Source: Corticium candelabrum (taxonomy: Eukaryota > Porifera > Homoscleromorpha > Homosclerophorida > Plakinidae). Taken from it: a stretch of 64,000 bases of DNA. A model generated the notes under the pieces. It saw nothing but the letters and a program-made list of their open reading frames with translations. It ran no database searches and had not been told where the DNA came from. Where the stretch lies: NCBI RefSeq assembly GCF_963422355.1, contig NC_085085.1:8273664-8337663 (forward strand). Reading direction: 5' to 3'. Both the position numbers and the translations under genes were made by a program. Positions 47,209-57,355 of the stretch are shown here, piece by piece. Each line of letters begins with the position of its first letter. Within the stretch, counting starts at the first letter, position 1.

Positions 47209-47875
47209 GATTCTTAGCGTTGGTAAAGGCCGGTGTTACAGGGTATAGAATCCCCGCCCGCGCATGACTTCCAGGAGAGATCAGGCCTATGGTCAAACCT
47301 CCGCCGGAGTTGCTGCCCTAGTGTCCACCCGTAAGGGCTCCCGTCTAGTTTGCAGCTCCGTAACCTAACCCTAAATCTACACCTATTAGGCTAACCCGAG
47401 GAAGAGATTTCAACCTAGCGTGCTATCTTTCTCCCCCTCCCGCTCCCCCCAGGCCGGAGAAATACCCTGTGCCACCTGCCCACAGATCTCATTGACCAAA
47501 CGTAACGTAGATAGGTAATTCACAAGGCACGTTTGTTCAACATCTAAAAAAGATTAGTTTTGCGTACCCTGACCCTTGGTCGCGTGACTCTCTTATAGTA
47601 TACTGTAGAAGTCAAGCATAGCGAGGCTCCTAATCCGGGTCGCACAACAGAAAAGGGCGTGGTCCTATATGGCTCTCCCAGGTATCCAGATGTCTGTACA
47701 CACGAGCCTCAAATTTCTCCTCTCCAGACCATGTTTCATTGTATTAGGACTTACTTCAAAAAATCGTTTCCGTGTTCGACTACAGATCAGTCTAGCAGTC
47801 TAGGAACGATTAGTGCAAGTGACCAAGCGGCACCAAAAATGCCTCACAAAGTTTCGTCACCTCATCCTTTTGTAT
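47209..47875. other. no gene recognised
   Basis: Moderately GC-rich, includes a CCTAACCCTAAATCTACACC segment and a CCCCCTCCCGCTCCCCCC tract. A 73-codon frame (47,659-47,880) shows no motif. Confidence 0.4.
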
Positions 47876-49083
47876 TGTAGCTAGGACTTGTGTGTACTTG
47901 ACAACCAAGAAACACCTCCAGGAGATGAAGGCCACTCACAGTCAACTATTCACACGCCCAGTAGACTACTAAATAGTCTACAGTACATGTATGATCACAA
48001 TCCTTGACTACACTGTGCTGTATCTAACACTGTTCAATTTCTATGTCAGTGAATGCCCTACAACGGAACTGAGTGCATACTTATTAATTAAAGTACATTT
48101 CAATTGTCTTGATCACAATCGCGAAACGACGACTACATACCAGGGTTAGATCTACGTAATCTAAATTACTACATTGACAGGGTTTCAATGAATACGTACG
48201 TATTGTCTAGCTAGGACGCGGCTAGACAGTCAGCTGCAGAAAACTCCATTGGACGTGTTACTCACCAACGCGAGGCGAGGCGCCTACAGATAACGTAAAA
48301 CTAGTTACCTGTTATTAGCTGGGGAAAACTATGGTTTGGGAGATTCCTGCCACTTCCACGGTGTGCTTACGTAATTACAGTTGCGTGTAGTTGGACGTGT
48401 ACGACTGTGGGTGCTGTCTCCGTGCTTGTGATGGTGTAGGCTTCCGTGAAAGATGCGTGGGAGTTTTCATAGTGATGCAATCAATGTTATTACGTACAGT
48501 GTACATCCGTCAGCTGCTAGAGTAAGTTAGCGGTACAGTACATCAGTCAAAGTAGCGAATCCCAAACCATGAACACACATTTGCTCACAGTAGCAACACA
48601 GATTGGAGCGAGACAAAAACCACTTCATCTACGTAGCGAGCTAGGGATTGTGTGTACATGACAACGGACACACCTTCACAAGCTGAATGCCACCTCTACA
48701 GTCAACTATTCACACGTCCCGTACTACAGTATGATCAATCCTTACTACACTGTGCTGTATCTAGCACTGTAGATAGTCAATGTTTGCCGATATCAATTTT
48801 TATATGAACAAAACATACCATGCATACCACTGTCGCTGCAACGGAACTGAGTGCATATCCTATAATCTATATTTCAATTGTCTTGATCACGATCGCGAAA
48901 CGACGACTACCTACCAGGCTTAGATACGTAATCTCTATTACTAGGAAGTTTGCATGTTTACTTCCATGACAGGGTTTCAATAAATACGTAGATTGTCTAG
49001 CTAGGGCGCGGCGTTTCAGTTGCAACGCGTTAGCTCACCAACGCGAGGCCCCTACAGATACCGTACGTACAACTAGTTAATTT
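47876..49083. repeat. diverged tandem duplication of ~440 bp units
   Basis: Unit 1 (47,876-48,315) and unit 2 (48,643-49,083) share, in the same order: CAGTCAACTATTCACACG, ACTACACTGTGCTGTATCTA, CAACGGAACTGAGTGCATA, ATTTCAATTGTCTTGATCAC, CGCGAAACGACGACTAC, GACAGGGTTTCAAT, ATTGTCTAGCTAGG and CTCACCAACGCGAGGC. About 330 bp of unrelated DNA separates them. Unit 2 has several small insertions. No frame is conserved between the units, so a non-coding or old repeat origin is likely. Confidence 0.75.
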
Positions 49084-49966
49084 ACCAATTAACTGGAGGC
49101 GGAGCCTCTGGTCACTGTGGATCGAGTCTTACACGCTTTCGTTGTTTCGCATATCAGCCACGAATGGTTTACGACTAGGCGAAATCCTGGTGGCATTAAT
49201 GATACATATCTAGCACGGGCAGAGCCTAAGCACCCCTTTCGACGTTTTCCGATCTTTTTGGTTTTTTATGGCAGAGCAACACTACCGTCCCATATTTGCG
49301 TAATTATCTAAGAGTACACCTTTCTTCCTTGTTCTAGCTAAAATTATTTAATTAGCACTTTGTTAGACTTTAGTTAATCGTTTCTCTCCTTTGCACTGTA
49401 AAAGTACCCCTAACATTTTTTGTCTACACTGCTCATACGTTCTGTTAATTAATTAAGTTAATTTACTTCCGTTGGGTGTAATCCAATAAAAACTCACGAT
49501 GTACTTTGGCACCTGCTGTTCAACTATAGTTAGAAGCCTAAAACCTCACCGTCTGCTGCGGTCGACTGACGGTAGCCGATACTTGTCTGGGACATGTGTC
49601 ACCCGCTAGCGCTTCGTTGGCTAGTCGAGTTCCGCTAGACGTGATAGTGCTAGCTATTAGTTGTTCCTTCACTTTGAGACAGCGGAAGACGACGTCTCTT
49701 GCAACTGAAACTATCAACAATGCAGAGTCGAGCAGACAAAGCCGCAGGTTGCATGTCGATGACGAGTGTATTATTCTCAGACAGTCGAGGTTAATTAATT
49801 AGCTACCAGGAAAAGAAAGGTGAAGGGGACATCCCCCACAATGACGTGTCAGATCCTACGCACAATGCACCGGTATAGACCTACATCATCCAGTTGCCTG
49901 TACAAATCGGTATCAGCAGCAGCAGCTCTACGTGCATCATTCAGCAAACTTGTGATTGAGTCAGAC

Positions 49967-50640
49967 ATGAAGTTGCTTGTTGTGGCTGTGCTTGTTGCAC
50001 TCGCTGCTATTTGGATTCAGTCGGTTGACGGTGAATGTGACACCAATGGGATTGAGGCTGTCAGTCTGGAAAGTTTGGCAAAAAATGCGGATGTTATTGC
50101 CAAAATAGATGTGAAGAAAGTATCTCAAAAACGGGCTAAAGTGAAAATTCTGTGCCATCTGAAGGTGAACTTGGAACGTCTGAAGAGTGAGGGCAAAGTA
50201 GCTGCTCTCATGAAGAAGCCATCTCTCAACGTCTCTGGTATCAATGACTACCGAACATGCGTGTTTGTCGACAAAACTCTGAAAGGACTTTTGGTGTTCG
50301 TGGTAAAAGGGAAGGGACGTTGGGAAGTACTGAGACATGGAGTGGTAGGGGTATGTGACTAGACTAGTTAACTAAGTAAAATGTTAGCTCTAACCGGTCT
50401 AACTAAATTCTGCATGCTGTGGTGGTCAACAGGGTCATGAAGAAACGGCAGTGAGAAAGATACTTAATATCAGTGAAGACAGCTGTATCAACCAAGAACA
50501 ACGACATAAAATCATTAACAACTTTCATATTACCAAAGAGATGGGTAGCTCTGCACCTACTGCATCTACATCAAGTAGACCGACATCATCTAGGCCGTAT
50601 TCATCTAGGCAGGTATCATCTATGCCAATGTCATCTAGAC

Positions 50641-50687
<47 letters not shown>

Positions 50688-50701
50688 GCATCATCATCAT
50701 C

Positions 50702-50732
<31 letters not shown>

Positions 50733-50855
50733 CCGTCGTCGTCATCATCGTCGTCATCATCTAGACTACATGATCATCCCAGCCATCATCATCTTGGTCA
50801 ACCTAGACACAGCAAACTAGTACACGCTGTTCATGGACTCTATATAGAGAATTGA
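49967..50855 (+). CDS. secreted protein with NTR-like domain and poly-serine tail (two exons)
   Basis: Exon 1 49,967-50,350 (GTATGT donor after GGG, phase 0), intron of 82 bp, exon 2 50,433-50,855 ending in TGA. The Met at 49,967 was chosen over the upstream in-frame ATG at 49,820 because it opens a typical signal peptide (MKLLVVAVLVALAAIWI then QSVDG, cleavage likely before ECDTNG). The mature part carries four cysteines (ECD, ILCHL, RTCVFV, EDSCIN) and alternating strands (DVIAKIDVKKVS, LKGLLVFVVKGKG). The arrangement is reminiscent of netrin-like/OB-fold secreted modules, but that assignment is tentative. Exon 2 ends in a long serine run written by TCA/TCATCA repeats and a His-rich end (HDHPSHHH). 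An ATTAAA poly(A)-type signal lies near 50,895. I do not recognise a named orthologue. Confidence 0.72.
50641..50762 (+). repeat. TCA trinucleotide repeat inside coding exon
   Basis: About 40 near-perfect TCA/TCG units encoding consecutive serines with rare Ala or Pro. In the other + strand frame it would code poly-histidine. It is expected to be length-polymorphic. Confidence 0.9.
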
Positions 50856-51239
50856 CAAAATTGCATGGCATTTGTATTACACATGCAGTAACAATTAAAG
50901 CAGTGACTGTAGTGGACTTAGTCAGCACCGAAATGTAAGAAGGAAAGTGTCTATACGAATGTACTGTCAATGTTTACACAGTGTGTGGACAGACTTCTAT
51001 TTATAATTTGGGCATCGGGTCACCTACTGGCATCTGTAATCTCGACAGCGTCTATCGACATCGTACTGAAGATTGCGCACGATGGCATCAAGGCTGATCT
51101 TGATGGCATAAATTGTGTGAAAAATTAGGTAGATGCGCATGCGCAGTCTTAGTGCACTAAGTTGGTCTGATCTGATAATTGCTACCCAATCTCTCTTCTT
51201 TCCTTACTTCTTCTTCTTCTTCTTCTTCGCTACTCGTTT

Positions 51240-51470
51240 TCGAGCTCACGACTCCTCTCCAATACGTATATATAAATACAGTCATCTAAGTTAGTCATTA
51301 GTCTAGTCTCTGAAAGTGCTGCTACATCTATTCCAAGACGAAGCAGTTCAGTAGCAATTAAAGCTGATCTTCTCTCAGGACATTCAGATGATTCACGATC
51401 AATCAGAGACCTCACATTCCAACAACCAATTTTCTTGATGTCAACTGTCATCACCTTGGAAGCCTGTAAA
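51240..51470 (-). pseudogene. non-LTR retrotransposon endonuclease fragment
   Basis: The - strand reads KIGCWNVRSL (about 51,435-51,405), then ECPERRSALIATELLRLGID followed by VAALSETRL (to about 51,300). This is the N-terminal part of the apurinic-type endonuclease (EEP fold) carried by LINE-like elements, with the Asn of the first catalytic motif and the Glu of SETRL. Only about 60 residues remain; the frame then runs into unrelated sequence and a TTC repeat. Dead 5' fragment. Confidence 0.75.
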
Positions 51471-51891
51471 CCGCCTTGTAGATTTCTCACCTGAGTAATG
51501 ACACTTAGCTGTTTTTGATGACAAATAGCGATATGAAAAGGAGAGTTAGACGTTGAATAGATTATAGTGAAGGTCCGGATGTCCAGGCCGTACGCTCACT
51601 CTGACGAAAACGATTTCCCACTGATGGACCGGAGAACCGGGACGACCAGTAGACGTCGATTTCGTGGGTTTGAAGGGTAGCCTTCCCTTGTGTGTCCCGC
51701 AGCTAGTCCTCCTTCTCGTAGACGTTAGCGAAAGAAATTTAAATATCCTTCGCTCAACGACCACAATGAGCTTAGACTTGCTATTTACTATTGATCTTGC
51801 ACTGTGAAACCGACTTTCAATCAAGTTTCTCCACAATCAAGGCAAGCAACCACGGAGCCTAGCGAACTCCGGGCGCCGCCATCTCTTATCC

Positions 51892-51896
<5 letters not shown>

Positions 51897-51942
<46 letters not shown>
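51897..51942. repeat. CA microsatellite
   Basis: About 23 uninterrupted CA units directly adjoining the tail of the SINE at 51,950-52,293. Confidence 0.95.
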
Positions 51943-51943
<1 letters not shown>

Positions 51944-51949
51944 AGGAGC

Positions 51950-52291
51950 TGCCTGTCAGAGGTCATGCCCCCAGCTGTTAAGCTGGGCCCTGTGCGCTAC
52001 TCAGGGAACTCTGGGCCTGCACTACCAAACTTCTGGAGCTGGGCCTGGTACTTACAGAAGCACTGACTTGTAAAGTCAAGTTCTAAGACTGGGTGTGAGC
52101 CCCAGTGGCCACTGTTATGTCACAGCCGGATGGCCGCGAGAGAAGCAAATGTGTGTTAGTTTCTTGGTTAATTAATTAAGGAAATTATGCCATAGCTTAT
52201 CATCACTGTGACTTGAACTTGGAATCTTTCAAGGTCCCGGATGTACACACTCCCTAGATAAGATGAGTCTCTAACCAACTGAGCTATCGCA

Positions 52292-52293
<2 letters not shown>
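51950..52293 (-). mobile_element. tRNA-derived SINE, copy 2
   Basis: On the - strand it starts GGTGCGATAGCTCAGTTGG followed by TTAGAGAC, a good tRNA A box, then TACATCCGGGACCTTG and AGTTCAAGTCACAGTGATG, a B-box-like region, and GCTATGGCATAATTTCC. These landmarks match the copy at 26,609. The tail region (GGGGCTCACACCCAGTC, CAGGCCCAGCTCCAG) extends to the CA repeat at 51,942. Confidence 0.75.
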
Positions 52294-52333
<40 letters not shown>

Positions 52334-52337
52334 CGCA

Positions 52338-52381
<44 letters not shown>

Positions 52382-52385
52382 CGCA

Positions 52386-52425
<40 letters not shown>

Positions 52426-52433
52426 ACATCGCA

Positions 52434-52491
<58 letters not shown>

Positions 52492-52508
52492 ACACACACA
52501 CGCACACG

Positions 52509-52553
<45 letters not shown>

Positions 52554-52557
52554 CGCA

Positions 52558-52600
<43 letters not shown>
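52290..52600. repeat. compound CA minisatellite carrying repeated SINE heads
   Basis: Long CA runs are interrupted five times by the word CATCGCACCA, which is the reverse complement of the SINE head TGGTGCGATAG. The unit (CA)n-TCGCACCA has thus been amplified together with the microsatellite. One run also contains CGCACACGCACGCGCGC variants. The long Cys/Val frames across it are artefacts. Confidence 0.9.
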
Positions 52601-52944
52601 ACGTTGGACATATCATCATCATGCTAACGGTCTAATTAACCACATTTAATTAATTAACCTGCTCTGATACTCGACATGTGCACTACCACAGTCCCACTAA
52701 ACACACTAGAGTATTTCACCGTTTGTTGGGAGCATGCGTAGTGGTCTCCTTTGACGTTGCGTCGCAGCGAAACGACGCCTTTTTCCACTACACGTGCTAG
52801 TACATGGACACTAAGCACAGCCGGAATGCCATTGATATGTATTACAAACGCAAAGCATTCCGGGAATTTTAACGGCTGCCGATTTTGTAACGCGCTTGTC
52901 TAAAGTTCGCCATACGTACACCTAATTAATTAAAGTCTACAGTA
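52601..52944. other. no gene recognised
   Basis: Short spacer between the minisatellite and the palindromic element; no frame or repeat of note. Confidence 0.4.
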
Positions 52945-52953
52945 GTGTACATG

Positions 52954-54010
52954 TAGCCTCGTTCCCAGACTCTCTCGCGCTAGTTTTGTCCGGTGCCCGT
53001 ATGACAATTCCAGGCGCGAGAGAGTCTTCTGGGATCATCCCGCCTACTTCCTGCCATATCTCCTTACTAAATGCTCACTAAGTGTCACCCCCAACGTCAT
53101 CAACTGTCACCCCGAACGTCATCAAGTGTCCCGTAACTTCAAAATCAAATTAGCGTTAGTCTAATCCAATAAACGTATCACACGGGATGCTATGACCATT
53201 GTTTGGTGTTTGTGGCATATCCAGCACTTGCAGACAACTGAAGCATGTTGAAAAGGTAAGACTATGGAGTGTTGGTGACGGGTGTCGTGTAGGCTTGTAG
53301 TCTGAGATCTACAATTGGCGGAGTGATGACCTACGTACGTAGTTCACACGCGGCCAGTACCGTTTGCGCGCAGACTACACTGTAGCAAAAAGCGCGCAAT
53401 GGCAAGGGAAGGGGTTGATCTTGACATGAAACTACTGTCTACCGTTCGAGAAGTCTTCAAGTATGAAAACAAAGACATCTTTTCGCTAAAGAATAGCTCT
53501 GGAAGCTTCAAGTTGACCCTCCAGACCGCAGTTTCATGTCAAGATCAACCCCTACCCTTGCCATTGCGCGCTTTTTGCTACAGACTCTAGTCTGCGCGCA
53601 AACGCTAGTGGCCGCGTGTGAACTACGTACGTAGGTCATCACTCCGCCAATTGTAGATCTCAGACTACAAGCCTACACGAAACCCGTAACCAACACTCCA
53701 TAGTCTTACCTTTTCAACATGCTTCAGTTGTCTGCAACTGTTGGATATGCCACTAACACCAAACAATGGTCATAGCATCCACTGTGATACGTTTATTGGA
53801 TTAGACTAACGCTAATTTGATTTTGAAGTTACGGGACACTTGATGACGTTCGGGGTGACAGTTGATGACGTTGGGGGGGTGACACTTAGTGAGCATTTAG
53901 TAAGGAGATATGGCAGGAAGTAGGCGGGATGATCCCAGACTCTCTCGAGCCTAGAATTGTCATACGGGCACCGGACAAGACTAGCGCGAGAGAGTCTGGG
54001 AACGAGGCTA
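52954..54010. mobile_element. 1,057-bp near-perfect palindromic Mutator-like element
   Basis: Left arm about 52,954-53,433 and right arm about 53,528-54,010 are nearly perfect inverted copies (TAGCCTCGTTCCCAGACTCT ... AGAGTCTGGGAACGAGGCTA) around a spacer of roughly 94 bp. Shared inner marks include GCGCGCAATGGCAAGGG, AACAATGG with its inverse near 53,200/53,770, and GTCCGGTGCCCGTATGACAA. The exact 9-mer GTGTACATG flanks it at 52,945-52,953 and 54,011-54,019. Long TIRs plus a 9-bp duplication fit the Mutator superfamily. No transposase; any apparent frame reads into both arms. Confidence 0.9.
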
Positions 54011-54175
54011 GTGTACATGTACGTGACAGCCTATACAAAATTCATTATTAGCAACGTCTTAGAGTTTCACTGTGACGAAACATTCTAACTGACGTTATTT
54101 TAAATCCCGTACGACACCATTTCATTGATTTGGTGGCGTATTTGGCCACATTCCAACCCGTATGTAGGTCACGCC

Positions 54176-54251
54176 TAGTCTCGCGCAGCCAGACTCCTTT
54201 CTGCCGCGTCATACTGGGCGCGGCGGAAAGGGGTCTGGCTACGTGAGACTA
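54176..54251. mobile_element. 76-bp palindromic MITE, TAGTCTCGCG family
   Basis: TAGTCTCGCGCAGCCAGACT at the left and GTCTGGCTACGTGAGACTA at the right, nearly touching in the centre (GCCGCGTCATACTGGGCGCG). Flanked by GGTCACGCC (54,167-54,175) and GGTTACGCC (54,252-54,260), a 9-bp target duplication with one change. Confidence 0.82.
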
Positions 54252-54319
54252 GGTTACGCCCCGGCAAGTGGTTAGTGATGGTGTGTGGGCGTGGAGTCGA
54301 TGTTCTGCTGAAACTTGAC

Positions 54320-54568
54320 AGAAAGATGTCTTGCAAGAGCAATCACAAGGGCTACTAGGTGACAGGAAGCACTATGGACTTCTTATCGCAACCTCTCAGT
54401 TGGTACACAATCATGCAACACCTCATCAGGTTTGTGCATGCAATAGTCATGGATAGAGATGTAAATTGTAAATAGATTGTTGTTTTTCAGGTTGCTTCTT
54501 TATGAGCTTTGTGCTATGTCAACTTTGCATCAGCTAGGCACCAAATTGGACAATGAAGTCACCGTAAA
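54320..54568 (+). CDS. putative two-exon fragment of an unrecognised gene
   Basis: After a TTGACAG acceptor near 54,322 the + strand reads KDVLQEQSQGLLGDRKHYG followed by LLIATSQ, and after a TTTTTCAG acceptor at 54,490 it reads LLLYELCAMSTLHQLG followed by TKLDNEVT up to a GTAAAC donor. Joining at an internal GTTGGT donor keeps the frame (SQ-LLLYEL); joining at the later GTTTGT donor does not. A further possible exon near 54,821-54,867 (ECVYSLHEEYLFLSL) fits only in another phase. No family recognised, no start or end found. Confidence 0.3.
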
Positions 54569-54908
54569 CCAATACATACTAATATATTTCAAAATGATAA
54601 AAGTGATGACATATTTTGTCATTCAAACAACATCATCATTTGCTAATTAAGTGTCAGATACAGTCAACAGATGATCTTTAAAACTGATGAAATACAGATG
54701 CTCAGCACTGATTTTTACTCTACTTGCAATTGAGATACAACATGATATCAAAGTTGTTAGACTATTTCTGATCTAGAATTGGCTCGCTGACAAGGCAAGT
54801 CTAAGCATCTCTACTTTCAGTGAGTGTGTCTACTCTCTGCATGAAGAGTACCTTTTCTTATCTCTTGTAAGCAGCACAGCACAAAGACATCTCATGAAAT
54901 GATGCATA

Positions 54909-55418
54909 TCAGTGGAGATATGGCACAGATACAGGTAGCTTCCTGTGGTCATCTTCATCTTCATCGTCATCGTCTTTCTCCTTGATAAACCGGAAGTCAA
55001 ACATCCAACAGCCATCACTCTCTCCTGGGCAGCCCTCCACGTGCATGGTTATAGTGTCGGCAGTTGAAATAGATAATTCTAGCTCCACTTCCCTTCCCGT
55101 TATGAAGAATACCAGTCCAAGAAGAGATGATACTAACCAAACCAAAAGTCTACACCACACTCTCACAGGTGCGGCTCCTGCATGGACTAGGTAACTGACT
55201 TCACTCTCCACTCCCATTATACTTACACAAAACGGCACTTGGAAGAGGTTGATAGTTGTGTTTGAAAGTCTCGCTGTGGCCATCCCTTATAACCATCACG
55301 TTGCACTGCGACCTGTACTGTGACCTGTGACACAGTAATTTCAGTCTGATGGGCACGTGAGCGGACTCCATGGAGACAGGTTACACCAAGTTCCACTCCC
55401 GGAAACGCTGACTCCCCA
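54909..55418 (-). CDS. putative exon(s) of an unrecognised membrane protein gene
   Basis: On the - strand a TATGACATCAG acceptor at 55,419 precedes an open exon to 55,227 (GESAFPGVELGVTCLHG, ITVSQVTVQVAVQRDGY) with a GTAAGT donor. The next open stretch (to 54,909) has a hydrophobic helix RLLVWLVSSLLGLVFFI, then VELELSISTADTITMHVEG, a Cys-rich CPGESDGCW and an acidic run DDDDEDEDDH before a stop. Joining the two in frame would need an intron of only about 32 bp, so either an exon border is wrong or the frame is broken. Not recognised. Confidence 0.3.
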
Positions 55419-55439
55419 CTGATGTCATAGGAAGCCAAG

Positions 55440-56794
55440 AGAAGATAATCCCTTACGTATCTCTATATTACACTTTCATCGTTCGTTAGGCGCCGTGACG
55501 CATAGACACACGAGTCAATCACCATCCAATCTTTTCGCGTACTTTGACAACTGGAGAGACCTAGCTAAAAAACCTAGTTGAGTCAAGTATCGTCGCTAGG
55601 TAATTAGTAATTAGCCAGGCATCCAGAACCAGAACTAGAACTTCTCAGAGTCAGTACACGCAACGAGGGAATGTCAGGAATGTGACCCGTAGTTTCCTGT
55701 ACGAGAATATCTGTACTTGAATACCACATACTAGTGATAGACAGAGATGCAGATATTATTCACACTCTTTGAACCGCTATACCTAGTGGGATTTCTAAAC
55801 TTTCCACATTCATCTTTTTACCGTCAAGTGTCTGTCGATCATGAAATCTTTGTATGGCACACTATATCTACTTGAACACTTAGTACTGCATATATCTACT
55901 GAAATACTTTCTAGGAACGAGTAACAAGGCCATATATTTAGATACAGTAATCACAGCCCCTACTGTCTGTTCCCCATAAGTGTAAACTTTGAAAATCTTC
56001 AATATCTCCGCTGTTTTTGGACTTTCACGATGATTTCGGTATCGTTAGAAACCGCTAGGTCTGGCATTTCTGTTTATCAAATTATCTAAATTCTTCCTTG
56101 TACAAACGAAACGGAAAAATAATACTTGTGCATATCAAAGACAAACGGGTGGAGCAATGGTTATTATCCAATTATCTTGTAAGACCAACGGATCATAACT
56201 GAAACCATATAAGATAATTGGTGTAATATGGTCCAACTGGAGGAGGTCTTAGTGCTCTAAATAGCACACCTGGTGTGACCTATATATACTTCATTACTCA
56301 CTTCCGAGTTCACACTAATAGACAGTACTAAATCTAGCAGCTCCAAGCGATACACTAGAGCTAATCTGGGCACCTATTCATCTATAGCTTCATGCATTAC
56401 GATCCATACATCCTACTCTAGATCTAGAGCTCAGTAGAAGCTGCATGAATGGCCCACGTATTGGTCTGTTCTACAAACACGGGACTCGAGCAGAGTTCAA
56501 CTAGTTACTAAAAAGTTACATCATCTTGTAGCAGATAGTTTGAAGAGTCTACATGAATGATATACGGCGGCCAATTCGTGCCTTTCACGTTTCACGTTCC
56601 AAATATGCTTGTGACGTTCCTGACGTCATAAAACGTCATCAAAATATTAACATGTGCATTACATTTCTTCTGACGTCATGCTTAATTAAGTATTGAAGCA
56701 TAAACCGGCCGCTTATTTATCTATTTTATTAAAAATTACGTCATAAATACACTTTGTTTAATTAACTAAACGAAATCTTCCCTTTTATTACGTC
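55440..56794. other. no gene recognised
   Basis: AT-rich DNA with stops in all frames and no long frame or transposon end. TGACGTCA-type words recur between 56,600 and 56,750 (GACGTTCCTGACGTCATAAA, TTCTGACGTCATGC), a small cluster of CRE-like sites. Confidence 0.4.
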
Positions 56795-56940
56795 CCCCGC
56801 AAACTTGATTGCCTAGATACGCAATCAAGTTGGAAGGTTGGGCTGAACTCATCAGAGCGTAGTCACCGTTACAAATATGGAAAACGTACGGGAGCGACTA
56901 TGCAACGACGGAGTGTACCTTGAAGACAATTACAGTGTAC
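56795..56940. mobile_element. end-deleted relative of the 13,979 TTAA-type element
   Basis: Shares with that element AACTTGATTGC, ACGCAATCAAGTTGGAAGG followed by TTGGGCTGAACT, AGTCACCGTTACAAATA (inverse relation to the right half of the other copy) and CGACGGAGTGTACCTT. The middle has been lost, joining left and right halves. Confidence 0.6.
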
Positions 56941-57227
56941 ATCCATAGCGTTACAACTTTATCCAAGCAAAAAATCACGACTCTACATCTCAGAGGTACG
57001 TACACTTGTAGGCAGAGCTTCTCCCCTCCCACGCAAACAATGTCGAATTTCACTTGTTACAAAAAATCTAGCTAACGCACTCAAAACATAGCCATACCAT
57101 TCATCAACAACACCCCGAAAGGAGGCCTTCTAATTCGGACGACGCGAAGACCTTTAGGAAGTCGAAGAAGACTCGTCTGGACTATAGCCGCGTCCCCATG
57201 CAGACTTTCTCGCGGTAGTAGTCTTGT

Positions 57228-57355
57228 TGACAATTCCAGGCGCGGGAGAGTCTGGTATCATCCCGCCTACTTCCTGCCATCTCTCCTTACTAACTGCTGA
57301 TAAGAGGACCACTAAGTGGTACACTCAACGTCATCAAGTGTCACCTACGGCTGAG
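57228..57355. mobile_element. one-ended fragment of the 52,954 palindromic element family
   Basis: GACAATTCCAGGCGCGGGAG, ATCATCCCGCCTACTTCCTG, CATCTCTCCTTACTAA and CAACGTCATCAAGTGTCACC occur in the same order as in the left arm of the element at 52,954. The tip and the right arm are missing. Confidence 0.65.

Noticed and set aside
47380..47420. Telomeric repeat (CCTAACCCTAAATC)
   Set aside because: Only one and a half imperfect units, not an array.
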